A DNA stretch of 64,000 bases, from NCBI GenBank assembly GCA_934141605.1, contig CAKPCL010000003.1:58564-122563 (forward strand). The letters run 5' to 3'. Below, in pieces: positions 16,678 through 25,452 of the stretch; position 1 is the first letter of the stretch, and the number at the start of each line of letters is the position of its first letter. The DNA comes from an uncultured Clostridia bacterium. GTDB lineage: Bacteria; Bacillota; Clostridia; TANB77; CAG-508. The notes beneath the pieces are model-generated. The model saw only the letters and a list, made by a program, of their open reading frames with translations, was not told where the DNA came from and did no database searches. The translations under genes were made by a program, and so were the position numbers.

Positions 16678-17597
16678 ATGGCTATTGTTCCAACAAATGT
16701 TAATTATAATTATTCTTTAATATCTCAAAATCTTGTTACATTAAACCATACATATTCTTTCCTAAATATTCAGTCAGTTGGAAATAGTGTTTTAGGAAAA
16801 AATATTTATGTTGTTAAACTTGGCAGAGGTTCTAAAAAAATTTTTTATTCTGCTTCTATACATGCAAATGAGTGGATTACTAGTGTTTTGCTTATGAAGT
16901 TTATTGAAGATTATTGTATTGCCTATATTGGCAATTCAAGATTATATGGTCAGTCTGTTAGAAGATTGTTTAATTCCGTTTCTATTTACATTATGCCTAT
17001 GGTTAATCCTGATGGAGTTGATTTAGTTACAGATAGTTTAAGTAAATCTTCTTCTGGATATTTAAATGCTTTAGATATATCTAACCAGTTTCCTACAATT
17101 CCTTTTCCTAGTCGGTTGGAAGTCTAATATTAATGGTGTAGATTTAAATTTACAATTTCCTGCTGGCTGGGAAAATGCCAAAGAAATAAAATATGCTCAA
17201 GGTTTTAATAAACCTGCTCCTAGAGATTTTGTTGGTTTTCGGCCCTTTGACTGAACCTGAATCTTTAGCAATTTATGATTTTACACTTTCTCATAATTTT
17301 TCTTTAATTATTGCTTATCATACTCAAGGTCAAGAAATTTATTGGAATTTTCAAAACATTAATCCTCCTCGTGGTTATGAAATTGGTCTTCGTTTTGCTA
17401 GTTCAAGTGGCTATTTATTAACAGAAGTCCCTTATAATTCTAGTTTTGCAGGTTATAAAGATTGGTTTATTCAAACTTATAATAGACCCGGTTATACTAT
17501 TGAGGCTGGTATTGGTGAAAATCCTTTACCTATTTCTCAATTTGATGAAATTTATAGAAAAAATTTAGGTATTTTGATTTTAGGTGCTATTCTTTAG
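16678..17597 (+). CDS. M14-family zinc carboxypeptidase, needs two +1 frameshifts
   Basis: Related to gamma-D-glutamyl-diaminopimelate endopeptidase I, a wall or spore-cortex peptidase. Zinc ligands are H62 and E65 in SIHANEW and the histidine of AYHTQGQ; the catalytic glutamate is in YTIEAGIGENP. The start at 16678 has AGGTGAT upstream. The zero frame breaks twice, at CGG 17113-17115 and CGG 17240-17242. Removing one C at each joins FPS to GWKSNINGVDLN and DFVGF to GPLTEPE, matching the family continuously over 305 residues. There are no other defects. No signal peptide is present. Confidence 0.8.
17113..17115 (+). other. +1 frameshift site AGT-C-GGT in the M14 gene
   Basis: Zero frame: CCT AGT CGG TTG GAA GTC TAA. 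Skipping C17113 gives AGT GGT TGG AAG, and the family motif W-K-x-N-I-N-G-V-D-L-N follows at once. Confidence 0.8.
17240..17242 (+). other. +1 frameshift site TTT-C-GGC in the M14 gene
   Basis: In the frame entered at 17114, GGT TTT is followed by CGG CCC TTT GAC TGA. Skipping C17240 gives GGC CCT TTG ACT GAA CCT, the conserved G-P-L-T-E-P of the family. Confidence 0.8.
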
Positions 17598-17602
17598 CAC
17601 TT

Positions 17603-18355
17603 TTATTCTTTATGGCTTTCTCCAGTTGCATAATCTATTACTATTCCCGGTTGTACATTATAGCAATAAACATTAAAACAAATTGTCTGTCCTTTATCTT
17701 CAACTGATAGTGCTTCCATTTCTACTCCACTTGCAAGAAGATTATTGTCTTTATAAATTGGTGTTACTCTATATAAAACATGGTTATTAGTATTATTCTT
17801 TATATATTCTGCCACAATGTTTTCAAATGGTAACATACCTTCAATATTTAAGTATCTTGTTCCTGTGATTAAATTCTTTTTGTTTGCATTTTCTCCTGCA
17901 AGTTGCCACCCAATTAAATGGCAACGATTATATAAATATTTGTCTTTAATTACATCATCATATCTTTTTTGTACCCAGCCAGAAAGTTCTCTAACTCCCA
18001 ATAAATCTCCGCGTTCTTCTCCTTCTTTTGGCATTATTTCTTTACACACATTTGCAAATGCCACTCCACTTCTTCCTAGTGTATCCCATTCACTATATTT
18101 TTCAAAGGCTTCTGTTGTATAATCTGTTTCTTCAAAATATGGTATATTGTTGTTTATTTCCACATATGGAGTTGATGTATATTCTTGAATTGAACTTAAG
18201 TCAAATACTATTTTCTGAACTTGTTCTGAATTTGTTTCAACATTTATTTGGTTTGCATTTGTTGTAACATAGCCATAGACTGATATACAAAGGATTATTA
18301 ATAATTCTATTATACTTCGATAAAGTTTTATTTTTTTGTTTCTTCTTTTCCTCAT
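17603..18355 (-). CDS. DNA/RNA non-specific endonuclease, membrane-anchored or secreted
   Basis: A 250-residue protein with a basic head and a hydrophobic segment (about residues 12-31), then a beta-beta-alpha metal nuclease. The catalytic region is YNRCHLIGWQLAGENANKKN, with histidine as base and asparagine as metal ligand, followed by LITGTRYLN. It resembles competence-type NucA and Streptococcus DNA-entry nucleases. It would act outside the membrane. The start at 18355 has AGAGGT 8 bases upstream. It converges on the M14 gene with 5 bases between the stops. Confidence 0.8.
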   Translation of the reverse strand: MRKRRNKKIKLYRSIIELLIILCISVYGYVTTNANQINVETNSEQVQKIVFDLSSIQEYTSTPYVEINNNIPYFEETDYTTEAFEKYSEWDTLGRSGVAFANVCKEIMPKEGEERGDLLGVRELSGWVQKRYDDVIKDKYLYNRCHLIGWQLAGENANKKNLITGTRYLNIEGMLPFENIVAEYIKNNTNNHVLYRVTPIYKDNNLLASGVEMEALSVEDKGQTICFNVYCYNVQPGIVIDYATGESHKE

Positions 18356-18502
18356 TTGTTTACCTCTTTTCTTTGGCCTTCTTCTTTTTGATTTATTTAT
18401 ATATATCATATTTTTTATATTGCTTCAACCATTTTCGACAGACTTTTCTCTTTTATAAAATTATAATTTAATTACCAAATACAAAAGAAAGGGGTAAAAA
18501 TT

Positions 18503-18664
18503 ATGTCGAAAGAAGAACTTTTAACAACAGAATTTGATTCAGCATGTGATGCTATGACTGCTTTGGCTGATTTTTTGCGTACTCTCGACTTATCTTCAAA
18601 AGATGGAGAAACTCGTGGAAATTACCAAAACTTAAGAGTTGTTGGAAATCGGATATTCGATTAA
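18503..18664 (+). CDS. Small protein of unknown function, 53 residues
   Basis: An ORF below usual length cut-offs: MSKEELLTTEFDSACDAMTA at the N-terminus, rich in acidic and alanine residues, with AAAGGGG 9 bases before the ATG. I recognise no family. It contains one in-frame CGG (AAT CGG ATA) three codons before the TTC GAT TAA ending. A TGTCGAA motif similar to a Spo0A box occurs just upstream (18431-18440, reverse strand). A terminator follows 12 bases after the stop, supporting a real gene. Confidence 0.5.
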   Translation: MSKEELLTTEFDSACDAMTALADFLRTLDLSSKDGETRGNYQNLRVVGNRIFD

Positions 18665-18675
18665 AACTCCAAAAC

Positions 18676-18704
18676 AAAAAGACAGAAGAACTTTCTGTCT
18701 TTTT
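18676..18704. terminator. Bidirectional terminator between the 18503 gene and clpX
   Basis: AAAAAGACAGAA pairs with TTCTGTCTTTTT around a 5-base loop, with an A-run and a T-run on opposite sides so that it can stop both converging transcripts. Confidence 0.85.
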
Positions 18705-18713
18705 GCTTTATTT

Positions 18714-20042
18714 TTATGCTGTTTCTTTATTTTTTTTATCAGGCATATGTCTATTTTTTTTAGATTTTGCTTGTTTTATGTCGTTTTTTTCACCAATTAT
18801 TATTTCTGGTTCTTTTTTATTTAAAACTGTTTCTTTAGTTATTATACATTTTGAAATATTAGTTTCTGATGGAATTTCAAACATGATGTCTCTCATTATT
18901 TCTTCAATTATTGAACGAAGCCCTCTAGCTCCAGTTTTTCTTTCTATTGCTTTATCTACAATTGCTTCTAAGGCATCTTGGTTAAATTCAAGTTCAACAT
19001 CGTCCATTTCTAATAATTTTTGATATTGTTTTACTAACGCATTTTTTGGTTCAGTTGCAATTTTAATTAAAGCTTCTTTGTCTAAGTCTTTAAGTGTTGC
19101 AATTATTGGTAACCTTCCTATAAATTCTGGAATTAACCCATATTTTAACAAATCTTGTGGTAACATTTCTTGGAAAATTTCATATTTGTTAATTTCTTTT
19201 TGGCTTTCTATTTTAGTTCCAAATCCTATACTCTTCTTACCTGTTCTGTCTTTTATTATATTTTCTAATCCTTCAAATGCTCCCCCACAAATAAATAAAA
19301 TATTTTCTGTGTTAATTTGTATCATTTCTTGGTTAGGGTGTTTCCTTCCGCCTTGTGGTGGAACTGATGCAGTTGTACCTTCAATTATTTTTAATAATGC
19401 TTGTTGTACACCTTCACCACTAACATCTCTTGTTATTGATAAATTTTCAGATTTTCTTGTTATTTTATCAATTTCGTCTATATATACTATACCTTTTTCT
19501 GCTTTTTGTACATCTCCGTCTGCTGCTTGTATAAGTTTTAAAAGAATATTTTCGACATCTTCTCCAACATATCCAGCTTCTGTAAGTGTTGTTGCATCTG
19601 CTATTGCAAATGGAACATTTAAAATTTTTGCAAGTGTTCTTGCAAGAAGTGTTTTCCCACAACCTGTTGGTCCTAAAAGTAGTATATTACTTTTTTGAAT
19701 TTCTACATCATCTTTATCTTTTTGGTTGCTATCTTCATGTGCTATTCTTTTATAATGATTATATACTGCTACTGATAATGTTCTTTTTGCTTCTTCTTGG
19801 CCTATTACATAATCATCTAAAACTTTCTTAATTTCTTTTGGGCTAGGTATTTTATCTAAATCGTTTAAAGTATAGCCTTCTTCTTCATCTTCATAAACTT
19901 CTGCTGCAATTATACTTGTACAAAGGTCTACACATTCATCACAAATATATACACCTGGACCTGCAACTATTTTTTTTACGCTATCTTGTGATTTTCCGCA
20001 AAATGAACATTTTACGCTTTTAGGTACATCATTTTTTGCCAT
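18714..20042 (-). CDS. clpX: ATP-dependent Clp protease ATP-binding subunit ClpX
   Basis: A protein of about 442 residues. The zinc-binding domain (CSFCGKSQDSV, then CDECVDLC) lies in the first 50 residues; the AAA+ core has Walker A GPTGCGKT, Walker B VYIDEIDK, and the IGF loop KSIGFG used to dock ClpP. ClpX unfolds tagged proteins, including tmRNA-tagged ones. The start at 20042 (MAKNDVPKS) is preferred because GGAGG lies 11 bases upstream; an earlier ATG at 20060 overlaps that site. It is last in tig-clpP-clpX. Confidence 0.96.
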   Translation of the reverse strand: MAKNDVPKSVKCSFCGKSQDSVKKIVAGPGVYICDECVDLCTSIIAAEVYEDEEEGYTLNDLDKIPSPKEIKKVLDDYVIGQEEAKRTLSVAVYNHYKRIAHEDSNQKDKDDVEIQKSNILLLGPTGCGKTLLARTLAKILNVPFAIADATTLTEAGYVGEDVENILLKLIQAADGDVQKAEKGIVYIDEIDKITRKSENLSITRDVSGEGVQQALLKIIEGTTASVPPQGGRKHPNQEMIQINTENILFICGGAFEGLENIIKDRTGKKSIGFGTKIESQKEINKYEIFQEMLPQDLLKYGLIPEFIGRLPIIATLKDLDKEALIKIATEPKNALVKQYQKLLEMDDVELEFNQDALEAIVDKAIERKTGARGLRSIIEEIMRDIMFEIPSETNISKCIITKETVLNKKEPEIIIGEKNDIKQAKSKKNRHMPDKKNKETA

Positions 20043-20087
20043 ATTCTCTTTTTCCTCCATTTTTAATATTAAACAAATCTATTAATA

Positions 20088-20699
20088 TTATATTCTTTTA
20101 TCCATAATTCCATCAATTAGTCCATATTCTAAAGCTTCTTGTGCTGACATGTAATGGTCTCTTTCTGTGTCTTTTTCAATTTGTTCAATTGGTTGACCTG
20201 TTTTCTCACTTAATAATTTATTTAATTTTTCTCTTGTTCTTATCATATGGTCTGCATGAATTTTAATTTCAGTTGCTTGGCCTGAAATTCCTCCGCCTTG
20301 ACCTCCTATTAATGGTTGATGTATTAATATTTCTGAGTTTGGTGTTGCAAATCTTTTTCCTTTTTCACCATTTGCTAAAAGAACTGCTCCAAAGCTTGCT
20401 GCTAAACCTACACATATTGTTGTTACTGGGCATTTAATGTAATTCATTGTGTCTACAATTCCCATACCGTCTGTTATTGATCCTCCTGGTGAATTTATAT
20501 AAAGATAAATTTCTTTGTCTGGGTCTTCTGACTCTAAGAATAATAATTGTGCTATTACTAAACTTGCTGATGTTGGGTTAACATCTTCTCCTAAAAATAT
20601 AATTCTATCTTTTAATAATCTTGAGAAAATATCGTATGATCTTTCTCCTTTGCTTGTTTGTTCTATTACATAAGGTACTAAACTGTCTTTTTCTAACAT
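20088..20699 (-). CDS. clpP: ATP-dependent Clp protease proteolytic subunit ClpP
   Basis: A 203-residue serine peptidase. The catalytic triad is the serine of LAASFGAVLLA, the histidine of LIHQPL and the aspartate of KDTERDHYMSAQEA. SFGA takes the place of the commoner SMGA. The start at 20699 (MLEKDSLVPYV) has GGAGGAAG upstream; a longer frame to 20726 exists without one. It forms the barrel that ClpX feeds. It lies between tig and clpX. Confidence 0.96.
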   Translation of the reverse strand: MLEKDSLVPYVIEQTSKGERSYDIFSRLLKDRIIFLGEDVNPTSASLVIAQLLFLESEDPDKEIYLYINSPGGSITDGMGIVDTMNYIKCPVTTICVGLAASFGAVLLANGEKGKRFATPNSEILIHQPLIGGQGGGISGQATEIKIHADHMIRTREKLNKLLSEKTGQPIEQIEKDTERDHYMSAQEALEYGLIDGIMDKRI

Positions 20700-20835
20700 T
20701 TTTCTTCCTCCTTCAAATTTTGCCAAAGCTTATATTCATTGACGATTTTTAAACAAAAAAGTTGGTATGAATTTCTTTTGTATTTTTCACCCCAACCTTT
20801 CTTTGTGTTCCTTTTAGAACTGTTTATTTAAAACA

Positions 20836-22125
20836 TTATTTTTTTATTTTTGCATTTTTTACTAAAAATTCTAGAGCTTTTTCAGATTCTAATCCATTTT
20901 TTATGTATTTTCTTACATTTTCATTGCTTAGGAATTCTTTGTCATCTGATTTTCCATAATTTTTTGCCATTTCTTTTATTTTTTCTACTATTTCATCTTC
21001 TGTTGCCTCTATTTTTTCTGCTTTTATTACTGCTTCTAACATAAGTCTAGATTTTATAGCTTCTATTGCTTGAGGTTCATATTCTTTTTTAACTTCTTCA
21101 GCTGTTTTTCCCATCATTTGAAGATATTGTTCTAATTTTAGTCCTTGATATGATAATCTATTTTCTATGTTTTTTAACATATCTTCTGTTTCTGTTTCTA
21201 TCATTCCTGATGGTATATCAACTTTTACATTTTCGCATACTGCTTTAATTACAGCGTCTTCTGTTTCATATTTTTGTTTTTGTTCATTGTCTTTTTCTAT
21301 TCTGTCTTTAATGCTTTTCTTTAATTCTTCTAATGTATCGAATTCACTTACATCTTTTGCGAATTCGTCATCTAATTCTGGTAATTCTTTCTTTTTAATT
21401 TCGTGTAATTTTACTTTAAATGTTGCATCTTTTCCAGCTAAGTCTTTTGAAAAATATTCATCTGGAAATTTAACATTTATATCTTTTTCTTCATCAATTT
21501 TCATACCTATTATTTGGTCTTCAAATCCTGGTATAAATGTGTTGCTTCCTATTTCTAATTCATGTCCTTCTGCTTTTCCACCTTCAAAAGCTACTCCGTC
21601 TACAAATCCTTCGAAGTCTATTACTGTAATGTCTCCTTTTTCTACTGCTCTATCTTCTATTGATATTAGTCTTGAGTTGTGTTCTTGCATATGTGATAAT
21701 TCATGGTTTATATCTTCGTCTGATACAGTATACTCTATTTTTGGTATTTCTATACCTTTATATTTTCCAAGTTCTGCTTCTGGTTTTGTTTGGAATACAG
21801 CTGTGAATATTAAGTCTTTTCCTTTTTCTATTTGTTGTACATCTATGTCTGGTCTGCTAACTGCTTCAATGTTGTTTTCTTTTAATGCTTCTTCTAATTC
21901 AGCTGGTACTACTTCATTAAATGCGTCTTCATAGAAGATTTCTTTTCCATAGTATTTTTCTACTATGTTCATTGGTGCTTTACCTTTTCTGAATCCTGGT
22001 ATATTAAAGTATTTTGCACTTTGGAAATATACTTTTTTTATTGCTTCTTCAAATTTTTCAGCTTCTATTGTTAATTCTAATTTTACCTCATTTGCGTTTT
22101 CTGTTTTTTCTACTTTACATTTCAT
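20836..22125 (-). CDS. tig: Trigger factor
   Basis: A 429-residue ribosome-bound chaperone with prolyl isomerase activity. The ribosome-binding loop is NIPGFRKGKAP (GFRKG) near residues 41-51, followed by the FKBP-type domain (KGDITVIDFEGFVDG... about residues 160-245) and the helical C-terminal arms. The family length is about 430. It heads the tig-clpP-clpX group. AGGAAGAA lies before the start. Confidence 0.95.
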   Translation of the reverse strand: MKCKVEKTENANEVKLELTIEAEKFEEAIKKVYFQSAKYFNIPGFRKGKAPMNIVEKYYGKEIFYEDAFNEVVPAELEEALKENNIEAVSRPDIDVQQIEKGKDLIFTAVFQTKPEAELGKYKGIEIPKIEYTVSDEDINHELSHMQEHNSRLISIEDRAVEKGDITVIDFEGFVDGVAFEGGKAEGHELEIGSNTFIPGFEDQIIGMKIDEEKDINVKFPDEYFSKDLAGKDATFKVKLHEIKKKELPELDDEFAKDVSEFDTLEELKKSIKDRIEKDNEQKQKYETEDAVIKAVCENVKVDIPSGMIETETEDMLKNIENRLSYQGLKLEQYLQMMGKTAEEVKKEYEPQAIEAIKSRLMLEAVIKAEKIEATEDEIVEKIKEMAKNYGKSDDKEFLSNENVRKYIKNGLESEKALEFLVKNAKIKK

Positions 22126-22350
22126 TGTTTTTTCTTCCTTTCACTTGTTTATCATAATTTTTTTATTTATGATTTTTTATTTTTTAGGTTCTTGGACCTT
22201 TTTAAACTTAATAGCTTATATATTATACCATATTTTTCCTAATTTGCAAGGATTTTTTTATATTTTTCAAAAAATACTTGTTTTTTTTATTTTTTTATGA
22301 TAAACTTATTAACAGTCAATTTATTTTAAAATTTAGGAGGTGCAAAGATA

Positions 22351-22551
22351 ATGGCTAAATGTGCAGTTTGTGGTAAATCACAAAGTAATGGAAATAAGCT
22401 TAGCATTACTCGTTCACATATAAGTAAAAGAAGTCCAAGAACTTGGAAACCAAATTTAAGAAGTGTTAAAGCTATAATGGAAAACGGTGAAGCAAAAAGA
22501 ATTCACGTTTGTGCAAAATGTTTAAAAGATGGTAAAGTAAAAAGAGCATAA
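22351..22551 (+). CDS. rpmB: 50S ribosomal protein L28
   Basis: A 66-residue bL28 with the zinc-binding form: CAVC at the start and CAKC near the end. The conserved ISKRSPRTWKPNLRSVK matches the family. AGGAGGTG lies 9 bases ahead of the ATG. The terminator overlaps the stop codon. Confidence 0.95.
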   Translation: MAKCAVCGKSQSNGNKLSITRSHISKRSPRTWKPNLRSVKAIMENGEAKRIHVCAKCLKDGKVKRA

Positions 22552-22565
22552 GCTCTTTTTTGTTT
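22540..22565 (+). terminator. Terminator of rpmB, overlapping its stop codon
   Basis: AAAAGAGC and GCTCTTTT form an 8-bp stem around the TAA stop, followed by TTTGTTTTTTT. Confidence 0.8.
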
Positions 22566-22602
22566 TTTTAATACCTTTTATAATCTATTTGTATACACAG
22601 TT

Positions 22603-22642
22603 AAGGGATTAGGTGTACACCACTTTTGGTCACCTAATCCCT
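22603..22642 (-). terminator. Stem-loop after spoVM
   Basis: AGGGATTAGGTG and CACCTAATCCCT form a perfect 12-bp stem with a 15-base loop, 6 bases past the spoVM stop. The following T-run is weak, so it may be an RNA-stabilising hairpin as well as a terminator. Confidence 0.6.
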
Positions 22643-22647
22643 CAATT

Positions 22648-22722
22648 TTAATCCTTAATTCCAAAAATTAATTTTACAAAACCTCGTAAAAACTTTGGAA
22701 CTTTTTTAACAACTATAGTCAT
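22648..22722 (-). CDS. spoVM: Stage V sporulation protein M
   Basis: A 24-residue amphipathic peptide, MTIVVKKVPKFLRGF then VKLIFGIKD. It shares with Bacillus SpoVM the KxPKFLxG core, the helix-breaking proline at position 9, and the -GxxKD end. SpoVM sits on the curved outer forespore membrane and anchors SpoIVA to start coat assembly. AAGGAGGG lies 8 bases upstream. Sporulation control is expected in the mother cell. The short length hides it from gene callers. Confidence 0.8.
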   Translation of the reverse strand: MTIVVKKVPKFLRGFVKLIFGIKD

Positions 22723-22740
22723 ATGTAATACCCTCCTTTT

Positions 22741-22892
22741 CTAGCAAGCAAGCCACATCAACCCAACACACACAAGAGCAACGCCTATTATAAACAGCCA
22801 GCCTGTAAGTGGAAGTAATAATACTAACAATATTCCAAGTCCTATTCCTATAAGCACAACTCCTATTGTCTTTTTCAATGCACAAAACATAT
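22741..22892 (-). CDS. Small hydrophobic membrane peptide upstream of spoVM, frame uncertain
   Basis: A hydrophobic stretch VVLIGIGLGILLVLLLPLTG then WLFIIGVALVCVGLMW ends at TAG 22741 and forms one or two membrane segments. The best-placed start (ATG 22892, AGGAGG 7 bases upstream, MFCALKKTIG) is out of frame with it: GGAGTGTTGTG carries two bases too many for GGA GTT GTG. Alternatively translation starts at TTG 22887 in frame, giving 48 residues with IEKDNRS before the membrane part. It may be cotranscribed with spoVM. No CGG is involved. Confidence 0.4.
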
Positions 22893-23030
22893 CATTACCT
22901 CCTTTTTTATATTATATTAATGTAAATGTTTTATTGTTCCTCTTTTATGTTACTCCATTTTTTCCCTATTGATTTTTCCGATTTTACCATATATAATATG
23001 AATAAATAATATATACATGTGAGGAAATAT

Positions 23031-23690
23031 ATGAAGAAAAATGATATAATAAATTTTGTTGAAATATTAAAACAAACTTACCCAGATGCAACTTGTAGTT
23101 TAGATTTCGAAACTCCCTTTCAAATGGTAGTAGCCGTTATGCTTTCTGCTCAATGTACTGACGAAAGAGTAAATAAAACTACACCTGCTCTTTTTAAAAG
23201 ATGCAAAACTATTCAAGATTTTGCTGATATTGATATAAAAGAATTAGAAAATATTATTCACCCTTGTGGTTTTTACAAAAATAAAGCAAAAAATATAAAA
23301 CTATGTGCAAAACAAGTTCTTGAAAATTTTGGAGGACAAGTTCCAGATAATATAGAAGATTTGCAAAGTTTAGCTGGTGTTGGTAGAAAGTCTGCTAATG
23401 TTGTAATGTTAGAAGCTTTTAATAATCCACAAGGCATTGCAGTTGATACACATGCAAAAAGGGTTTCAAATTTAATTGGTCTTTCAAATGAATCTGACCC
23501 TATTAAAATTGAGCAAGATTTACTTAAAATTTTTCCAAAAGAATATTTAAAAGATATAAATCATTTATTTGTTTGGCATGGTAGAAATACTTGTGTTGCA
23601 AGAAAACCAAAATGTGAAACTTGTGCTGTAAAAGATTTTTGTAAATATTATAAAAAAACAAGTCTTAATAAGAACACTAATAAAGAGTAA
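23031..23690 (+). CDS. nth: Endonuclease III
   Basis: A 219-residue base-excision DNA glycosylase/AP lyase for oxidised pyrimidines. The helix-hairpin-helix is LAGVGRKSANVV with the catalytic lysine K-S-A, the aspartate is in AVDTHAKR, and the iron-sulfur site is C-x6-C-x2-C-x5-C (CVARKPKCETCAVKDFC). The start at 23031 has GTGAGGA 6 bases upstream. It is alone on the plus strand, converging on the acyltransferase genes. Confidence 0.95.
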   Translation: MKKNDIINFVEILKQTYPDATCSLDFETPFQMVVAVMLSAQCTDERVNKTTPALFKRCKTIQDFADIDIKELENIIHPCGFYKNKAKNIKLCAKQVLENFGGQVPDNIEDLQSLAGVGRKSANVVMLEAFNNPQGIAVDTHAKRVSNLIGLSNESDPIKIEQDLLKIFPKEYLKDINHLFVWHGRNTCVARKPKCETCAVKDFCKYYKKTSLNKNTNKE

Positions 23691-23717
23691 CAAAAAACTC
23701 AATTTTCGTTACTCTTT
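23682..23717. terminator. Bidirectional terminator between nth and the acyltransferase gene
   Basis: AAAGAGTAAC pairs with GTTACTCTTT; it includes the nth stop and serves both converging genes. Confidence 0.75.
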
Positions 23718-23722
23718 TCAAA

Positions 23723-24496
23723 TTATTTTTTTATATATTCAATTACTTCAATATTACTATTTTTACTTCTCTCCACCATTTTTTCATAAACTTTATTTCT
23801 CAAATTTTCCTGTTGTTCCTTTATATTTAACCATTCATCTGGGAAAAAAGGCCCGTCAATATATGAAACTATTTTAACTTTATCACCATTTTTTCCATAC
23901 TTTTGGTATGTATTTGTCATGCAAAATGTAGGTGTTCCAAGCTTTACAGGATATTTAAATGATACTGATTTAAATGGTCTTATTTTAGTATAATATGGCC
24001 ATATGTGTGCCTCTGGAAATATTGTTATAGCATATCCTTTTTTTATTCTGTATTCTATTGTATTTAAGAAATTTTTCATTGCTTCTTTGTTGCTTGGTAT
24101 TGGTATCGCACCTAACATTTGAACAAAATTGCCTAAAAATTTCATAGAAACATTTTCTGGATTTACTATCAAATAATTTCTTTTAGGAAATATGCTATTA
24201 CTTATTAAAAATGTATCTGCAAATGCTTGTGTATGGTTTCCATATATAAAATATCCTTGTTTCTTATATGGTTTTAGTTTTTCTTTTCCTATACATTTTG
24301 TTTTAAATTTGATTTTTGCATATAAATATTTTATAGGAAGGCTCAATACATTTTGTACAAGGAAGCTACATATATTCCATATTACATTTTTGTGTATATA
24401 TTTGTAATTTTCATCTATTTTTCTTGGTTCAATCTTAGCTGTTGAAAATTCTTCATTTAATTCGTCTTCATAATAAATAATTTCTTTATTCTTCAT
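23723..24496 (-). CDS. PlsC-like acyltransferase
   Basis: A 257-residue protein of the 1-acylglycerol-3-phosphate acyltransferase superfamily. The catalytic box is NHTQAFAD (H-x4-D) near residue 91 and the second box is FPEAHIW near residue 160. Membrane contact is likely through the hydrophobic segment VIWNICSFLVQNVLSLPIKYL. It overlaps the preceding acyltransferase gene by 11 bases, so the two are coupled, and shares an operon direction with two GT8 enzymes and a flippase-like protein. The acyl acceptor is unknown. Confidence 0.8.
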   Translation of the reverse strand: MKNKEIIYYEDELNEEFSTAKIEPRKIDENYKYIHKNVIWNICSFLVQNVLSLPIKYLYAKIKFKTKCIGKEKLKPYKKQGYFIYGNHTQAFADTFLISNSIFPKRNYLIVNPENVSMKFLGNFVQMLGAIPIPSNKEAMKNFLNTIEYRIKKGYAITIFPEAHIWPYYTKIRPFKSVSFKYPVKLGTPTFCMTNTYQKYGKNGDKVKIVSYIDGPFFPDEWLNIKEQQENLRNKVYEKMVERSKNSNIEVIEYIKK

Positions 24497-25448
24497 TTAT
24501 TAATGTTTCCTTTTTAGTTGTGTATTCTAGTGGAATTCCATAAAATTCTTCATATATTTCTTTCCAAACTTCAAAATTTTTATTTAACATTTCTTCTGTG
24601 TTTTCTCTTTGAGATAAGTTTTCGTCTGGATAAATTGGTTCTGCTATATTTACTGTATACTCTTGAATAGGAAATCCGTCATCTCCTATTATATTGCTAT
24701 CATTCATTGTTATAAAAATTGGTATAACAGGTACATTGTTTCTTGCAGCCATTTTAAATGCACCATGTTTTAATGGCTTTGGTTTTCTATAATTCCACCA
24801 CATACTCTGTTCTGGATATATTAATATAAAATCACCTTTTTGTAATAGAGTGTCAACTGCCTTCATAAATTCAACCATTGTTCTTTTATTTGAACTTAAT
24901 GGTAGTGTGTCACAATTTCTAAACAAAAAGCCATATAGTCCAGGAAAATTAGTATAATTTCCTTCTCTTATTACTTTATATAATTTTTTTTCTTCTATTT
25001 TTCCTGATAATCTAAAAACTTTTTCTATTGTAAAACAGTCAAATGGATTAAAATGATTACATGTAACCATTGCTCCAGTCGATACTTTGCTTAAATTTTC
25101 CATGCCTTTTATATCTTTTATAATTAGTTTGTTATTTTTTAATAAATTATCTAAAAAGCGTTCTCCTACTTCGTTTGCAAAAACTCTTTTAATTTTGCTT
25201 GTCATTTTTGTTCTTAAATAATCTATGTTTTCTGATGTTAAAACTATTGTTGGTGGATCATCTTCTGCATCTACATCAAATTTTCCCTCTACTTCAAGTC
25301 TTTCTATCTTTTTTAGCACTTCAACTCTATATGGTGATTTTTCTTTTCTTTTATTTTCTTCATTTTCTGATTTTTTATTTTTTCTTTCTAATATACTTTT
25401 TCTTGGTGTTTTACTATTAAGTTTTGTTAGTCTTTTTTTAGATTTCAT
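24486..25448 (-). CDS. PlsC-like acyltransferase with basic N-terminal extension
   Basis: A 320-residue acyltransferase. The catalytic box NHFNPFD is near residue 131 and YPEQSMW, the substrate-binding glutamate box, is near residue 216. The first 45 residues are lysine and arginine rich (KKRLTKLNSKTPRKS) with no hydrophobic segment. It lies 4 bases downstream of the GT8 gene at 25453 and overlaps the second acyltransferase. Together they suggest acylation of a glycolipid or an envelope polymer. Confidence 0.8.
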   Translation of the reverse strand: MKSKKRLTKLNSKTPRKSILERKNKKSENEENKRKEKSPYRVEVLKKIERLEVEGKFDVDAEDDPPTIVLTSENIDYLRTKMTSKIKRVFANEVGERFLDNLLKNNKLIIKDIKGMENLSKVSTGAMVTCNHFNPFDCFTIEKVFRLSGKIEEKKLYKVIREGNYTNFPGLYGFLFRNCDTLPLSSNKRTMVEFMKAVDTLLQKGDFILIYPEQSMWWNYRKPKPLKHGAFKMAARNNVPVIPIFITMNDSNIIGDDGFPIQEYTVNIAEPIYPDENLSQRENTEEMLNKNFEVWKEIYEEFYGIPLEYTTKKETLINEE

Positions 25449-25452
25449 AAAA

